Assembly: GCA_015501595.1 (NCBI GenBank)
Contig: JADNRX010001375.1
Location: forward strand, 1 to 10,366
Direction of reading: 5' to 3'
DNA length: 10,366 nucleotides
Source: Hymenopellis radicata
Lineage: Eukaryota > Basidiomycota > Agaricomycetes > Agaricales > Physalacriaceae
Both the position numbers and the translations under genes were made by a program. Position 1 is the stretch's first letter, and each line of letters opens with the position of its first letter. Below are positions 1-7,358 of this stretch, piece by piece. Below the pieces are notes generated by a model. The model saw nothing but the letters and a program-made list of their open reading frames with translations. It did not search any database and was not told the DNA's origin.

Positions 1-558
1 CCTGATTATCATCCTGGAGGTGTCGCAGGCGTATTCAGCATCTGGAGAATGATATCATATAATAATCCTATGCAAATTACATCGCAATGCCGATATGTTC
101 AAAGAAACGATTTGAAAGACAAGCCTTACTTTTACTTAGCACATGATGCACAAAGTATACAACAACGCATTAATGAGCATTTTTTAATATCATATCGGTG
201 TGATTGTGGCTGTCGTGAAAATAAAACTTCTGTTATTACATTAAATGAAACTATTGAGTTTCTCGTATTTGAGACAGGAAACTCTCCTAATCTTAATTTT
301 GAATATGAGGTAACTGCTGAAACTCATGTTGCTAATTTACGTTATAGACTAAAAGGAATAATTTATTTTATTGAACCAAGAATATCAGAAGGTATAGGTC
401 ACTTTATCGCTCGTTATATTGATTCAAATAGATTTATTTGGGTATATGATGGTATTCTCAATGCCATGGCTGTCCGAGACGGAACTTTGACAGAAAATAG
501 AGATTTATCAATATTGAGAGGAGCCCAACATAGCGTCGCAATTTATGGAAAAATTTAA
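1..558 (+). CDS. C-terminal part of a USP-like (peptidase C19-like) protein, 5' end outside window
   Basis: The frame is open from base 1 to a TAA at 556-558. That gives 185 visible residues, so the ATG at 49 is probably internal and the true start lies upstream. Directly visible are a Cys-rich YRCDCGCRENK knuckle (about residues 66-76), then YRLKGIIYF and GHFIARYIDSNRFIWVYDG. The last stretch resembles the His box of ubiquitin-specific peptidases (GH-x-TAY...W-x-x-(Y/F)D), with the His as candidate catalytic base. The Cys box would lie upstream and is not in the window, so activity cannot be judged. From memory, similar RLRGIIY...HF..R...W.YDG proteins are multicopy in Agaricomycetes and often sit near transposons. 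Base composition is clearly AT-richer than the rest of the window, which suggests a different origin or strong mutation bias. The frame is intact here with no intron needed. Substrate and role are unknown. Confidence 0.72.
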   Translation, partial: PDYHPGGVAGVFSIWRMISYNNPMQITSQCRYVQRNDLKDKPYFYLAHDAQSIQQRINEHFLISYRCDCGCRENKTSVITLNETIEFLVFETGNSPNLNFEYEVTAETHVANLRYRLKGIIYFIEPRISEGIGHFIARYIDSNRFIWVYDGILNAMAVRDGTLTENRDLSILRGAQHSVAIYGKI

Positions 559-589
559 AACTGATATTTTTTATATCTTACTCTGGACC

Positions 590-609
590 GAATTGCGCAT
601 GCGCAATTC
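590..609. repeat. 20-bp perfect palindrome
   Basis: GAATTGCGCATGCGCAATTC reads identically on both strands. It begins 31 bases after the stop codon of the USP-like gene. It has no loop, so as RNA it would form only a strained hairpin. As DNA it could bind a dimeric protein or mark a former element end. No copy was noticed elsewhere in the window. Confidence 0.9.
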
Positions 610-1072
610 ACACCCTATAGATTGCTCTTGATGTCATTACGCGCTGTGTTCTACTTGAAGTATTCTATGTCTGCTGGTACGGTACTGTGTGGAGGGCTTC
701 TTGTGCCATGGCCACCCGGTCTGCTCATTGTGATATGATTATGGAAATTCTACAGCTACTAGAAGCAAAAACAAGGGAGACTACTGCTAGCAATTGGAGG
801 GAATATACTGAAATATTTCAATAGTCTATTTATCAGAGTCAACACTATGTTCAATGTTGAGCTACTGTTCGCGAAGTGCGGGGAGGGTACCGCGTTACTC
901 ATTCATGATGACCGAATTGCTGACAAAGGGGGTCCAAATTCTCTGTTCGGCGACTTTCGGCAATGGCATACATGTTTTCTCGGACTTAACGGTCGGAAGC
1001 CCCCTGGGCTCATCCTCTGCTGGCTGTTGAGGCGAGGGGTGTGGTACTTGCTCCTTTTAGAATGTCGGAAAT
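610..1072. other. Intergenic stretch, no supported gene
   Basis: The longest open frame (847-1188, +) has irregular, low-information residues and no recognisable motif, and I do not accept it as a gene. A frame that is open from well upstream and contains an ATG at 708 runs to a TAG at 822-824. Its last 38 residues look somewhat protein-like (a helix-like EILQLLEAKTRE) and could be an exon remnant. No transposon ends were found here. Confidence 0.5.
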
Positions 1073-1141
1073 CCAAATTTGGGCTGATCAGCCCTAATCA
1101 GGGAAATTTGGCCCGATGTCCTGATAAGGGTTTATCAGGAC
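1073..1141. repeat. Cluster of nested inverted repeats built on CTGAT/ATCAG
   Basis: CCAAATTT (1073-1080) pairs with AAATTTGG (1104-1111) around the 14-bp perfect palindrome GGGCTGATCAGCCC (1081-1094). Directly after it, GTCCTGATAA (1118-1127) and TTATCAGGAC (1132-1141) form a 10-bp perfect stem with a GGGT loop. A further CCTGATCAG lies near 1231-1239. This could be the end of an unresolved element, or protein-binding or structured DNA. No host gene is attached to it. Confidence 0.75.
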
Positions 1142-1248
1142 CAAGACCTCTCATCAGGCCGACGGCCTTGGGCCATAATCTGCCATAATTAGCACCTTAT
1201 CAGCGTGCCTGCATGACCTGAAAGGGATTTGCCTGATCAGTTCGGCGG

Positions 1249-1256
1249 CGGTCGGC
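1249..1256. repeat. Target site duplication, left copy (MITE)
   Basis: CGGTCGGC immediately precedes the TAGGGTGG end of the MITE and is repeated exactly at 1600-1607 after the CCACCCTA end. An exact 8-bp direct repeat is expected for hAT-type insertion. Confidence 0.9.
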
Positions 1257-1599
1257 TAGGGTGGTGAAGTAAACCCTAGGTTTTGATACACCTCGGGTTT
1301 ACTGCGGTTAGTAACGGTATTGATACGGTATCGAAACCTCGGCTGAGGTATCAGTACAGTTTCGATACCGACACGTGACAAATTCACGTGATGGCGCGCT
1401 GGCACTCAGGCAAGGCTGGCAAGCACAAAGTGGCGGTATAAGGGTGGGCGGAGGGCGGCGGAGCGGTGCGCCACATCACGTGGTAAAAGCACGTGCCGGT
1501 ATCGAAACCATTACTAACGGTTTCAAAAACCAGGGCCTCCTGGGGGGTCGGTATCAATACCGTTACTAACACCCCCCGGAGGTTTGCTGCGCCACCCTA
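1257..1599. mobile_element. 343-bp foldback MITE, hAT-type, with CACGTG pairs
   Basis: The ends are TAGGGTGGTGAAGTAAACC and, inverted, TAGGGTGGCGCAGCAAACC, matching at 16 of 19 positions and flanked by an exact 8-bp duplication. TAGGG termini with 8-bp duplications fit the hAT superfamily (YARNG ends). The inverted symmetry extends inward. GTTAGTAACGGTATTGATAC (1308-1327) is the exact reverse complement of 1551-1570. GTTTCGATACC (1359-1369) opposes GGTATCGAAACC (1498-1509). Two CACGTG pairs (1372 and 1385; 1477 and 1490) oppose each other. The whole element could fold into one long imperfect hairpin. No transposase frame is present; the open frames on both strands are by-products of the symmetry. 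Mobilisation would need a hAT transposase in trans. Confidence 0.88.
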
Positions 1600-1607
1600 C
1601 GGTCGGC
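1600..1607. repeat. Target site duplication, right copy (MITE)
   Basis: CGGTCGGC is identical to 1249-1256, and together the two define the exact insertion point of the MITE. Confidence 0.9.
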
Positions 1608-2089
1608 AAGTGCAGTCCTTGTTGCGATGGTTCAACGTTAACGTTCAGTGTTAGTACTGGTCCTTCCTTACTTACGGTTATTGTTAGTTGACGTTGTTAG
1701 CTTTCCCTCACTGTTGACTTATCTGTTACTGCTGACTTACTTGACTAACTGTGTACTTGACTTACTGGATTACTTACGGATTTATTTACTGTTTACTACC
1801 GAGCGGGTTTGAACTGAAGGCTTCAGAATTTATTTAAGATGACTGACATGTGTAATTGGATGCTAAAACGACTAGACTACAGAGCTTTTTCTGTATAGCA
1901 AGTGAGCTCAATAGGACATGTGCCGCACTATCTCAACTTGCGAAATGCATATTGCACGAACATTTTCTACATTCTGGGGAACTAGATTGTACGATATTCG
2001 CCAGGTAATACAATAGCTAAACAAGACTAAGTGAAAAACATCCTGGCAGTGGTGTACAGTCCCGTAATCGACAATGTTAGAGCTATCAT
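1608..2089. other. Intergenic stretch downstream of the minus-strand gene
   Basis: No coding frame is supported. Between about 1665 and 1800 there is a pyrimidine-leaning, degenerate tandem of TTACTTAC, TTGACTTA and CTGACTTAC-like words. The part next to 2090 would hold the 3' untranslated region and polyadenylation site of the minus-strand gene. I see no clear AATAAA on that strand. Confidence 0.5.
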
Positions 2090-4057
2090 TCACATCTGCT
2101 TGGCGGATCTTCCTCGGCGGCGAGGAGCAACAACAGAATCCTCATTTGACATCCCGCCAACACCTGGAATCACCGCTGAAGTTGCGGCTCCTGTAACTTG
2201 ACCATTATCAGCCTTCATTCCGACTGTGGATTACGAGCCTACCGGTTACAGCATCTGAATCAACTGGCTGTTTTCCACGTCCACGCACCATACTCGCACG
2301 TCCACGCGTACCTCGTCCACGCGTACCTCGTCCACGTCCCGCGCCGCGTCCCCGTCCCCGTCCTAGGGGTTCTACTACATCCGCATCGAAATCAGGTGTC
2401 GTCTCAGCGACTACAGGTTGGTCCGACGTGGCAGGCAGACTTGCCGTGTTGATTTCAGAGGTAATGGAAAGAGAAAGCTGTGAAGTGGGTGGCGAGGATG
2501 TGCTTGCCGTAGTGCCTGAAGTGTCGGTCTGTTGAGGCGCTGTTGAAGATGGTGCCGCCGACGAAGGGCATTGTGGCCTGACGGACATCACGACGGGTTC
2601 CTCGCTAGATGAATCCGAGTCACTCTCGAGAGAGAGATCTCGCAGTCGGTCGCGAATACTGACTTCAATGTCAGCCTCCTGCACTGCGTTGGCAGAGGCA
2701 GATCCCGTAGCCGTGGCAGTGGTGGCGTTCTTGATCCCGGAGACTCCTTCGAAAACTTTGCCAGACCAATGCTCAATGATTTTTGCACCCAATGGAGACT
2801 CGGCAATCGAAACAAGTAGACACTTGACCTGGACAAAATGTTCCTTGTAATCGATTTGCGATTTCTCTCCGACGAGTTTAAATTCTACGTCGGGGACAGA
2901 CAGTAGAGATACTACAGACGGGTAAGTTATAGTTCTTGCATCGGAAAGAAACGTACCAGGGTTGATATCATCGCACATGCGCCTGGCGTAATGCGCGAGA
3001 TGGACCATTTGTATCCGACAGACTGATTTTTGGCAACCTTCGCTTTTCCAAGTGCGCCTGGGCCGAACAGCAAAGAGCGCAAACCCTATCAACGATTATT
3101 AGGTGAGTCACGGCAAATGGGAAATCAAACTTTTGCTCACATTGGGCCCAGAATCATCACGTAGGATATCAGAATCCTTGTTTCGCTGATGCCGATACAG
3201 AATGGGTGGTACATTTGATACAACCACCGACTTCGTGCCCGGAGAGAAAATAAGGCCTTGCAGCTCAGGCGATGCAGCGCGGATATCGCTACCGAGCTTA
3301 CGGTCTTGAATAGCTCGAATAAGCTCCTCGGTGCGGCCAATGTCGATCATTATTTCGCCTTGTCCAGCAAGTTGGCGCTGCTGGCGCATAATCGCATCCG
3401 AAAAAAGTTCTCTGGCCTGCTTAATAACTTGAGAGACCGCATGCCATCGTTGTTCCGTGACATGATGCAGAATCTCGATGTTCATTAGTCAGAGAGAGAA
3501 GCAGAAGTGAGAAAATGTACCCTTTCGGCAAATAACTCGTCTGACTCCAATGTCTCGTGCGCATTCTTGGGAAACACTTGAAAGAGTTCGGCGGTGATTA
3601 ACGAACACCGGTCTGTGTCCTTTCCGCCTTCGTATCGATCAGGATCAGAAAGGTCAACGTCTTCGGGACATGGCTGGCAGAGGGCACTTTTATCGAGCCA
3701 AATTTCATTCATGGTGGCGAAGTATTTGCTGTACCGCTGAGCACATGTCTCCAGCTCTGGATTCGGGTGACGTGGCGAGCGTTGTGGCTTGATTCCGGCG
3801 GCGGAGAAACGTGCTAACATCTGTTCTACCTCGTGAACACGGGCTTTGAGCTCCGCGTTTTCGGTCTGCGCAAGCTTTAGAGCCTAGAAAACTTCTGTTA
3901 ATACTATTATTAGATACTGCGTAAAAATCGAAATCATTACCTGTGAAAGCGCCTCAACTGTGTCGTTACTCGTTGGTGCAGCCGTCCTTTGACTAAGAGA
4001 GGTTGAGACATTGCCGTCCTCTGAGCCGCTGTCGTTGATTCGCTGTCGAGGAGCCAT
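2090..4057 (-). CDS. Six-exon gene, DUF6698-like basidiomycete protein of unknown function with GRGRG tail
   Basis: Proposed exons on the minus strand, 5' to 3': 4057-3941, 3883-3521, 3473-3141, 3085-2953, 2911-2243, 2190-2090. They sum to 1716 nt, in phase throughout, for 571 residues. Introns are 57, 47, 55, 41 and 52 nt, with CTAAT/CTGAT-like branch sites. The start MAPRQR was chosen because it opens exon 1 and gives a typical Ser-rich leader. Residues about 34-65 (ALKLAQTENAELKARVHEVE) form a coiled coil. The core runs to about residue 370. It includes YSKYFATMNEIWLD, DLSDPDRYEGGKD, LLFGPGALGKAK, SRITPGACAM and EHWSGKVFEG, resembling the ALFGP...TPGAIA...KVFG layout I recall from multicopy Agaricomycete proteins (I believe DUF6698). 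The tail is Ser/Thr/Pro and acidic (ESDSDSSSEEP), then GRGRGRG repeats near 500-532, then APRRRGRSAKQM. The RGG-like tail suggests nucleic-acid binding, by inference only. The donor of intron 4 is ambiguous. Confidence 0.8.
2301..2330. repeat. Two tandem copies of a 15-bp unit within the GRG tail
   Basis: TCCACGCGTACCTCG occurs twice back to back, followed by a partial third copy (TCCACGT). On the minus strand it encodes RGTRG repeats of the GRGRG tail, so the length of this tail may vary between alleles by units of five residues. Confidence 0.85.
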
Positions 4058-4256
4058 GACCGTTGTTAGATGAACAGATACTTGGGAGCGATGGCCACAG
4101 TCTCTTTAAAAGACTCAGAACCATGATCTAAGTATACATACAGTGACACCCTGGACCTGTCATGGATTCGGAGGCAGCGAAACACGTCAACATTCTCCAC
4201 CGAATCGAAAAGAAATGATACTACGTGAATTCATGAAAAGCGTACAGAAAAATTAC
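4058..4256 (-). promoter_or_regulatory. Short 5' flank of the minus-strand gene, possible core promoter
   Basis: Only 207 bp separate the start codon from the end of the 2.9-kb element. On the minus strand a TATACTT-like word (near 4131-4139) lies about 75-85 bases before the ATG, and an A/T run TTTTAAAG lies near 4105-4112. This is a weak core-promoter candidate. Any distal promoter elements now lie on the far side of the insertion. Confidence 0.3.
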
Positions 4257-4264
4257 ACAACATT
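4257..4264. repeat. Target site duplication, left copy (2.9-kb element)
   Basis: ACAACATT directly precedes the CACCTGATAG terminus and is repeated exactly at 7196-7203 after the CTATCAGGTG terminus. Confidence 0.92.
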
Positions 4265-4596
4265 CACCTGATAGTCCCGTTGTTCCGACCTAATTAGGTA
4301 TCATACTGTGATGCCAGTGTGACACCTAATTAGGCCGACTTAACCGTAAAGCGCGGTCAAGCACTAGTCAGGCATTAAATAGGTAGTTAATGGACTTGAA
4401 GAAAATTATTTTTGACACCTTCTGGCGAGTACGGGCGCGCGCGTCCATTCCCAATCGGGAATAATTCTTATTGCTCATTCACACGCGCTCAACGCACTCG
4501 GACCACGGTCCGCCATCACTGCTCACCCAAATCGGGTGCCCGACCATTATCCCGCCGCCTTACTCATTATTAGAGCGCAGATAAATGGCAAAAAGA
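4265..4596 (+). repeat. Left terminal inverted repeat
   Basis: It aligns in inverse orientation with 6861-7195. Shared landmarks in order are two CCTAATTAGG palindromes (4289-4298 and 4325-4334), the word GTAAAGCGCGGTCAAGC, ATTAAATA, CTTCTGGCG-GTACGG, ATTCCCAATCGGGAAT, a CCAAATCGGGT-CCCGACCAT block, CCCGCCGCCTT and CAGATAAA-GGCAAA. The inner boundary is approximate. Confidence 0.9.
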
Positions 4597-6860
4597 ATCA
4601 CAATTAAATGGTAAATAAAATGATACAACTACTCGTTACTAATAGAGGATTCCGAACTGTTAAGTAAGTCGTGACCGTCAAGCAAGGTGGTACTAGATAT
4701 GGGCACTGTGCACCCGGGCGCACTCACACTCGAAATACGAGTCATTCGTGGCCCACCATCTCGGTCCAGATCTTCCGTCAGTAATTCGGTTGCGGTTGGA
4801 GATGGAGTGACGGCGGGCAGTGGATATGAGTGACGAGATGGGTGTAAGCCTGAACGATGGGAGTGATGTGGAGGGTGGCCGGCGCCGATGTAGGCAGCGT
4901 ATGCGCATCGCGACGAGGCCTGGAACTTAGAGAATGTAGTATAGAGAGCGGCATTGACGGCGCCAGCAACCGCCGTCAACGTCGACAATAATAAGAAACT
5001 AACACGAAAAAAAAACTCACCCAACAGTGCTGCATCGCCAGCAGACGATACAGCACTCCCCATCCGACCCAGTCCCATCCCTGAAGCCCACTCGCTGGCG
5101 GGTGGGGGGTTCCAAACTGTGGAGTGGCAGCCCAGCGCAACCATACCGGCAATGGAGCTGCGAGCATATACGCATCATGGAAAACCATATTCGAGGACAC
5201 GAGACGTAGTGTTGGCGTCTGTAGTGGTGGTGGGCGTTGTTTGCTGTCCCAGCTCCTGCTGGCACTCGAATCGCGTTGCGCGTACACCAGTAGTTATCCT
5301 GCATGTTATGCGGCCCATCCATGGGGCTTACGCGATCCTGGTGGTCGTAATCTGGGTCCATGATGGCAGTGGCAGTCATCGTTGCCGTCTGGACGCTCCT
5401 TGGGGGTTGGTGGTGGTGGTAAGAGTGGAAGACACGGAAGTCGAACAGCATTCGGATTCACGGTCCGCATCACCAGAGGCAAATCTCGACGCTGTCGACA
5501 GATGGAATCGAACCCACGTTAGTGCTTGGTGGTGGGAATTTGAGATGCCGAGATGCCGGCGCGAACGTTGTCGACGACGGCGGCGGGCAATGGCGCATCT
5601 GGAGACACCTTAAAATACCTGGTACACCTTGGGATGTATATATCTTGATTATTGAGGTGAAGCCCGGCTCTACTAGGCAGTCAGAAGTTCGCATGAGTTT
5701 AAGTCTGATAAAAGTCTGATGACTGTCAGATTCTTAAGTGGATAGCCTTACAATTTTGTGATTTACCCTCACACACAACTGATCTTCTCCTCTGCAACAC
5801 CTCCGACTGCGCCAACACTTCAGCTGTCACACCTCAGTGTGTCTGCCATTGACCCATCAATGTCGGCCTCTACCACGAAGGCTTGTTCAGATGCGCCGCC
5901 GCCTGCCAGTGACACCCGCCCCACCGAAGCAGTTATAGTATGGTATACTTGCTACATAAGGATTGTGGTGAGTTCCGCATTACCCTCTGCGTGGATTTCC
6001 TTGATCCTACTTTCTCTCCAGTATTTTACAATCTCCAGGTCAATTACCGATGGTCTCTCATCTACTCCGAGGCCGTGGTTGGTATTCCGAGCGACATTTA
6101 GTCTGCTCTGAACGTGATCCGGCAAATGCCGGACAACGATCAGAGCTGTTTTCTCATCGCTTCTGTCGTCTTACCGCCACGGCAGACGAACGGCGACACG
6201 CCATCCAGCCCCAGACTTTCAGCTGAGGCCTCTTTGCTCCCTCTTCTGCTGTTTCTTTCCTGGACCACCTCGGATATCGTCTCCACGGCTTCCAACAGCC
6301 GCGGATGACTTTGGAACGCAAACTAGGCGCGTAAGCCCTCATTCAAGAGGCTGCAAACTCACCACGACTTCGGGACCCATCCGCCCGCCAGCGAGCGGGC
6401 TTGAAGAGCGGATGAGGTGGATCAGGGTGCCGCGTCGTCTGCTGTTGATGCGGTGGTGGTGTGTTTTGGTTCATTTCTATCTCCACTTCCCTACATCCCA
6501 CCGTGATCATCCTGGATACTCCTTGCCTTCACACCTTGCCTCTGTGCACCTGTCGACAAACGCACTGGCGCCAGCAATACCGTCGCTGGTGACGCTGTTT
6601 TCATTGCGCGGCATGGACTATTCCTTCCTCATCCGACCATTGCCTCACGGCTAAGCCCAGCGGTGGGATAGATAAGGAGCGCGCTGGGAAGGGAGCGGAC
6701 TCATGGAGACCCTGCTGCGCAAGAGCAAGGACTTGATCGCCAGTGACGGCGAGGACCAGCCTGCTAACCAGAGTGGTCAACGCGTCTGGAGCCGTTGGCA
6801 CCTTAGATGATTAAAATATGCCATTTCCTGTTGTCTGTAATTTAAGATGTTTTTATATAA
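4597..6860. other. Interior cargo of the 2.9-kb element, no recognised gene
   Basis: Open frames exist on both strands but none shows a motif I recognise. On the minus strand, a 144-residue frame (5451-5017) with a protein-like start (MDPDYDHQDR) overlaps a 171-residue frame (5144-4629). A GTGAGT donor at about 5019 (minus strand) lies where the first frame ends, so a spliced gene is possible. A TATATA (5638-5643) sits about 40 bases before a minus-strand ATG at 5598. On the plus strand, a frame 5758-6111 contains an intron-like segment 5968-6021 (GTGAGT...TCTCTCCAG, 54 nt). An alternative acceptor leads into the protein-like NYRWSLIYSEAVVG. These could be captured host exons as in Pack-type elements, or chance. 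From 6300 to 6860 I see nothing supportable beyond small hairpins. Confidence 0.45.
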
Positions 6861-7195
6861 TTTTATTTGCCCTTTATCTGAGCTCCAGTGAACAAGGCGG
6901 CGGGATGATGGTCGGGTACCCGATTTGGCAGTTGGGTAAGGCGGGTGCGTCATCCAAGTAATGATGAGCCCGTAGGTGCATTCCCGATTGGGAATAAGCG
7001 CATGGACGTCGGCTGCGCATAGCCCTCCGTACCCGCCAGAAGTCTTAAGAATAAATTTATTACAAGGTAGTATAGCAGTATTTAATGGCTAACTAGAGCT
7101 TGACCGCGCTTTACGGTCAAGTCGGCCTAATTAGGTGTCACACTGGCATCACAGTATGATACCTAACTAGGGGGGATCAACGGGACTATCAGGTG
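6861..7195 (-). repeat. Right terminal inverted repeat
   Basis: This is the inverse partner of 4265-4596. One inner CCTAATTAGG copy is intact (7126-7135). The outer one has changed to CCTAACTAGG (7162-7171), and the adjoining TTCCGA has become ATCCCC. Unequal decay of the arms suggests the insertion is not recent. Confidence 0.9.
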
Positions 7196-7203
7196 ACAAC
7201 ATT
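7196..7203. repeat. Target site duplication, right copy (2.9-kb element)
   Basis: ACAACATT is identical to 4257-4264 and marks the right junction of the insertion. Confidence 0.92.
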
Positions 7204-7340
7204 GACAGCGCCGGGTGGAAACGACGGAAATGAACAACACCTTCTCGATACGCAATCTGAAGTCCCGAGTGTTGTTTTGTTTTGTGTTTGTGTGTTGTGT
7301 GTGTATTCTGTGGTGTATTTCTGCACTGCACATCATATTT
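7204..7340 (+). repeat. Possible 3' part of a 5' LTR
   Basis: This stretch lies between the 2.9-kb element and the gag relic and ends in a GT-rich tract and GCACTGCACATCA, with CA ends as expected for an LTR. A PBS-like word follows at 7341. No second LTR copy is in the window, so the assignment rests on position and on the downstream gag. If it is right, the 2.9-kb element lies inside or just outside this LTR. Confidence 0.3.
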
Positions 7341-7358
7341 TGGAGCCCACCGCGAGGG
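7341..7358 (+). other. Candidate tRNA primer binding site of the decayed retroelement
   Basis: TGGAGCCCACCGCGAGGG begins with TGG and has the GC-rich layout of retroelement primer sites (TGGCGCCCACC-like). It lies just before the first gag-like frame. The matching tRNA 3' end was not identified. Confidence 0.3.

Larger units (their letters stand above)
4265..7195. mobile_element. 2.93-kb non-autonomous DNA transposon with ~332-bp TIRs (Mutator-like or similar)
   Basis: The termini are CACCTGATAGTCCCGTTG and its exact inverse. Over the outer 117 bases I count 8 mismatches between the two arms. Similarity continues, with gaps, to about 332 bp inward. An exact 8-bp duplication (ACAACATT) flanks the element. 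Long TIRs with an 8-bp duplication fit Mutator-like elements best. hAT elements usually have short TIRs. KDZ-type (Kyakuja-Dileera-Zisupton) elements of basidiomycetes also make 8-bp duplications and cannot be excluded. No DDE-type transposase, zinc finger or SWIM-like motif was recognised inside, so it appears non-autonomous. Its left end is 207 bp upstream of the minus-strand gene and its right end abuts the gag relic region. Confidence 0.88.

Noticed and set aside
847..1188. 113-residue plus-strand ORF
   Set aside because: It spans the CTGAT inverted-repeat cluster and has no protein-like motif or splice context; judged non-coding.
1375..1572. Overlapping ORFs on both strands near 1375-1572
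   Set aside because: They lie wholly inside the foldback MITE and arise from its symmetry.
2198..2452. Plus-strand ORF with repeated VHAYLVHAYLVH
   Set aside because: It is the antisense of the GRG-repeat tail of the minus-strand gene; its repeats come from the 15-bp tandem.
5494..5575. Functional tRNA gene on the minus strand
   Set aside because: The acceptor-like pairing and T-loop word are present, but the D-arm, anticodon arm and T-stem do not fold correctly. Kept only as a low-interest finding.
6118..6133. TCCGGCAAATGCCGGA hairpin
   Set aside because: It is short, common in GC-rich DNA and linked to no gene.
6378..6414. CATCCGC...GCGGATG and GCCCGC...GCGGGC nested hairpin as a terminator or attenuator
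   Set aside because: The two stems share bases and exclude each other. There is no gene context, and such terminators are not expected in a fungal nuclear genome.
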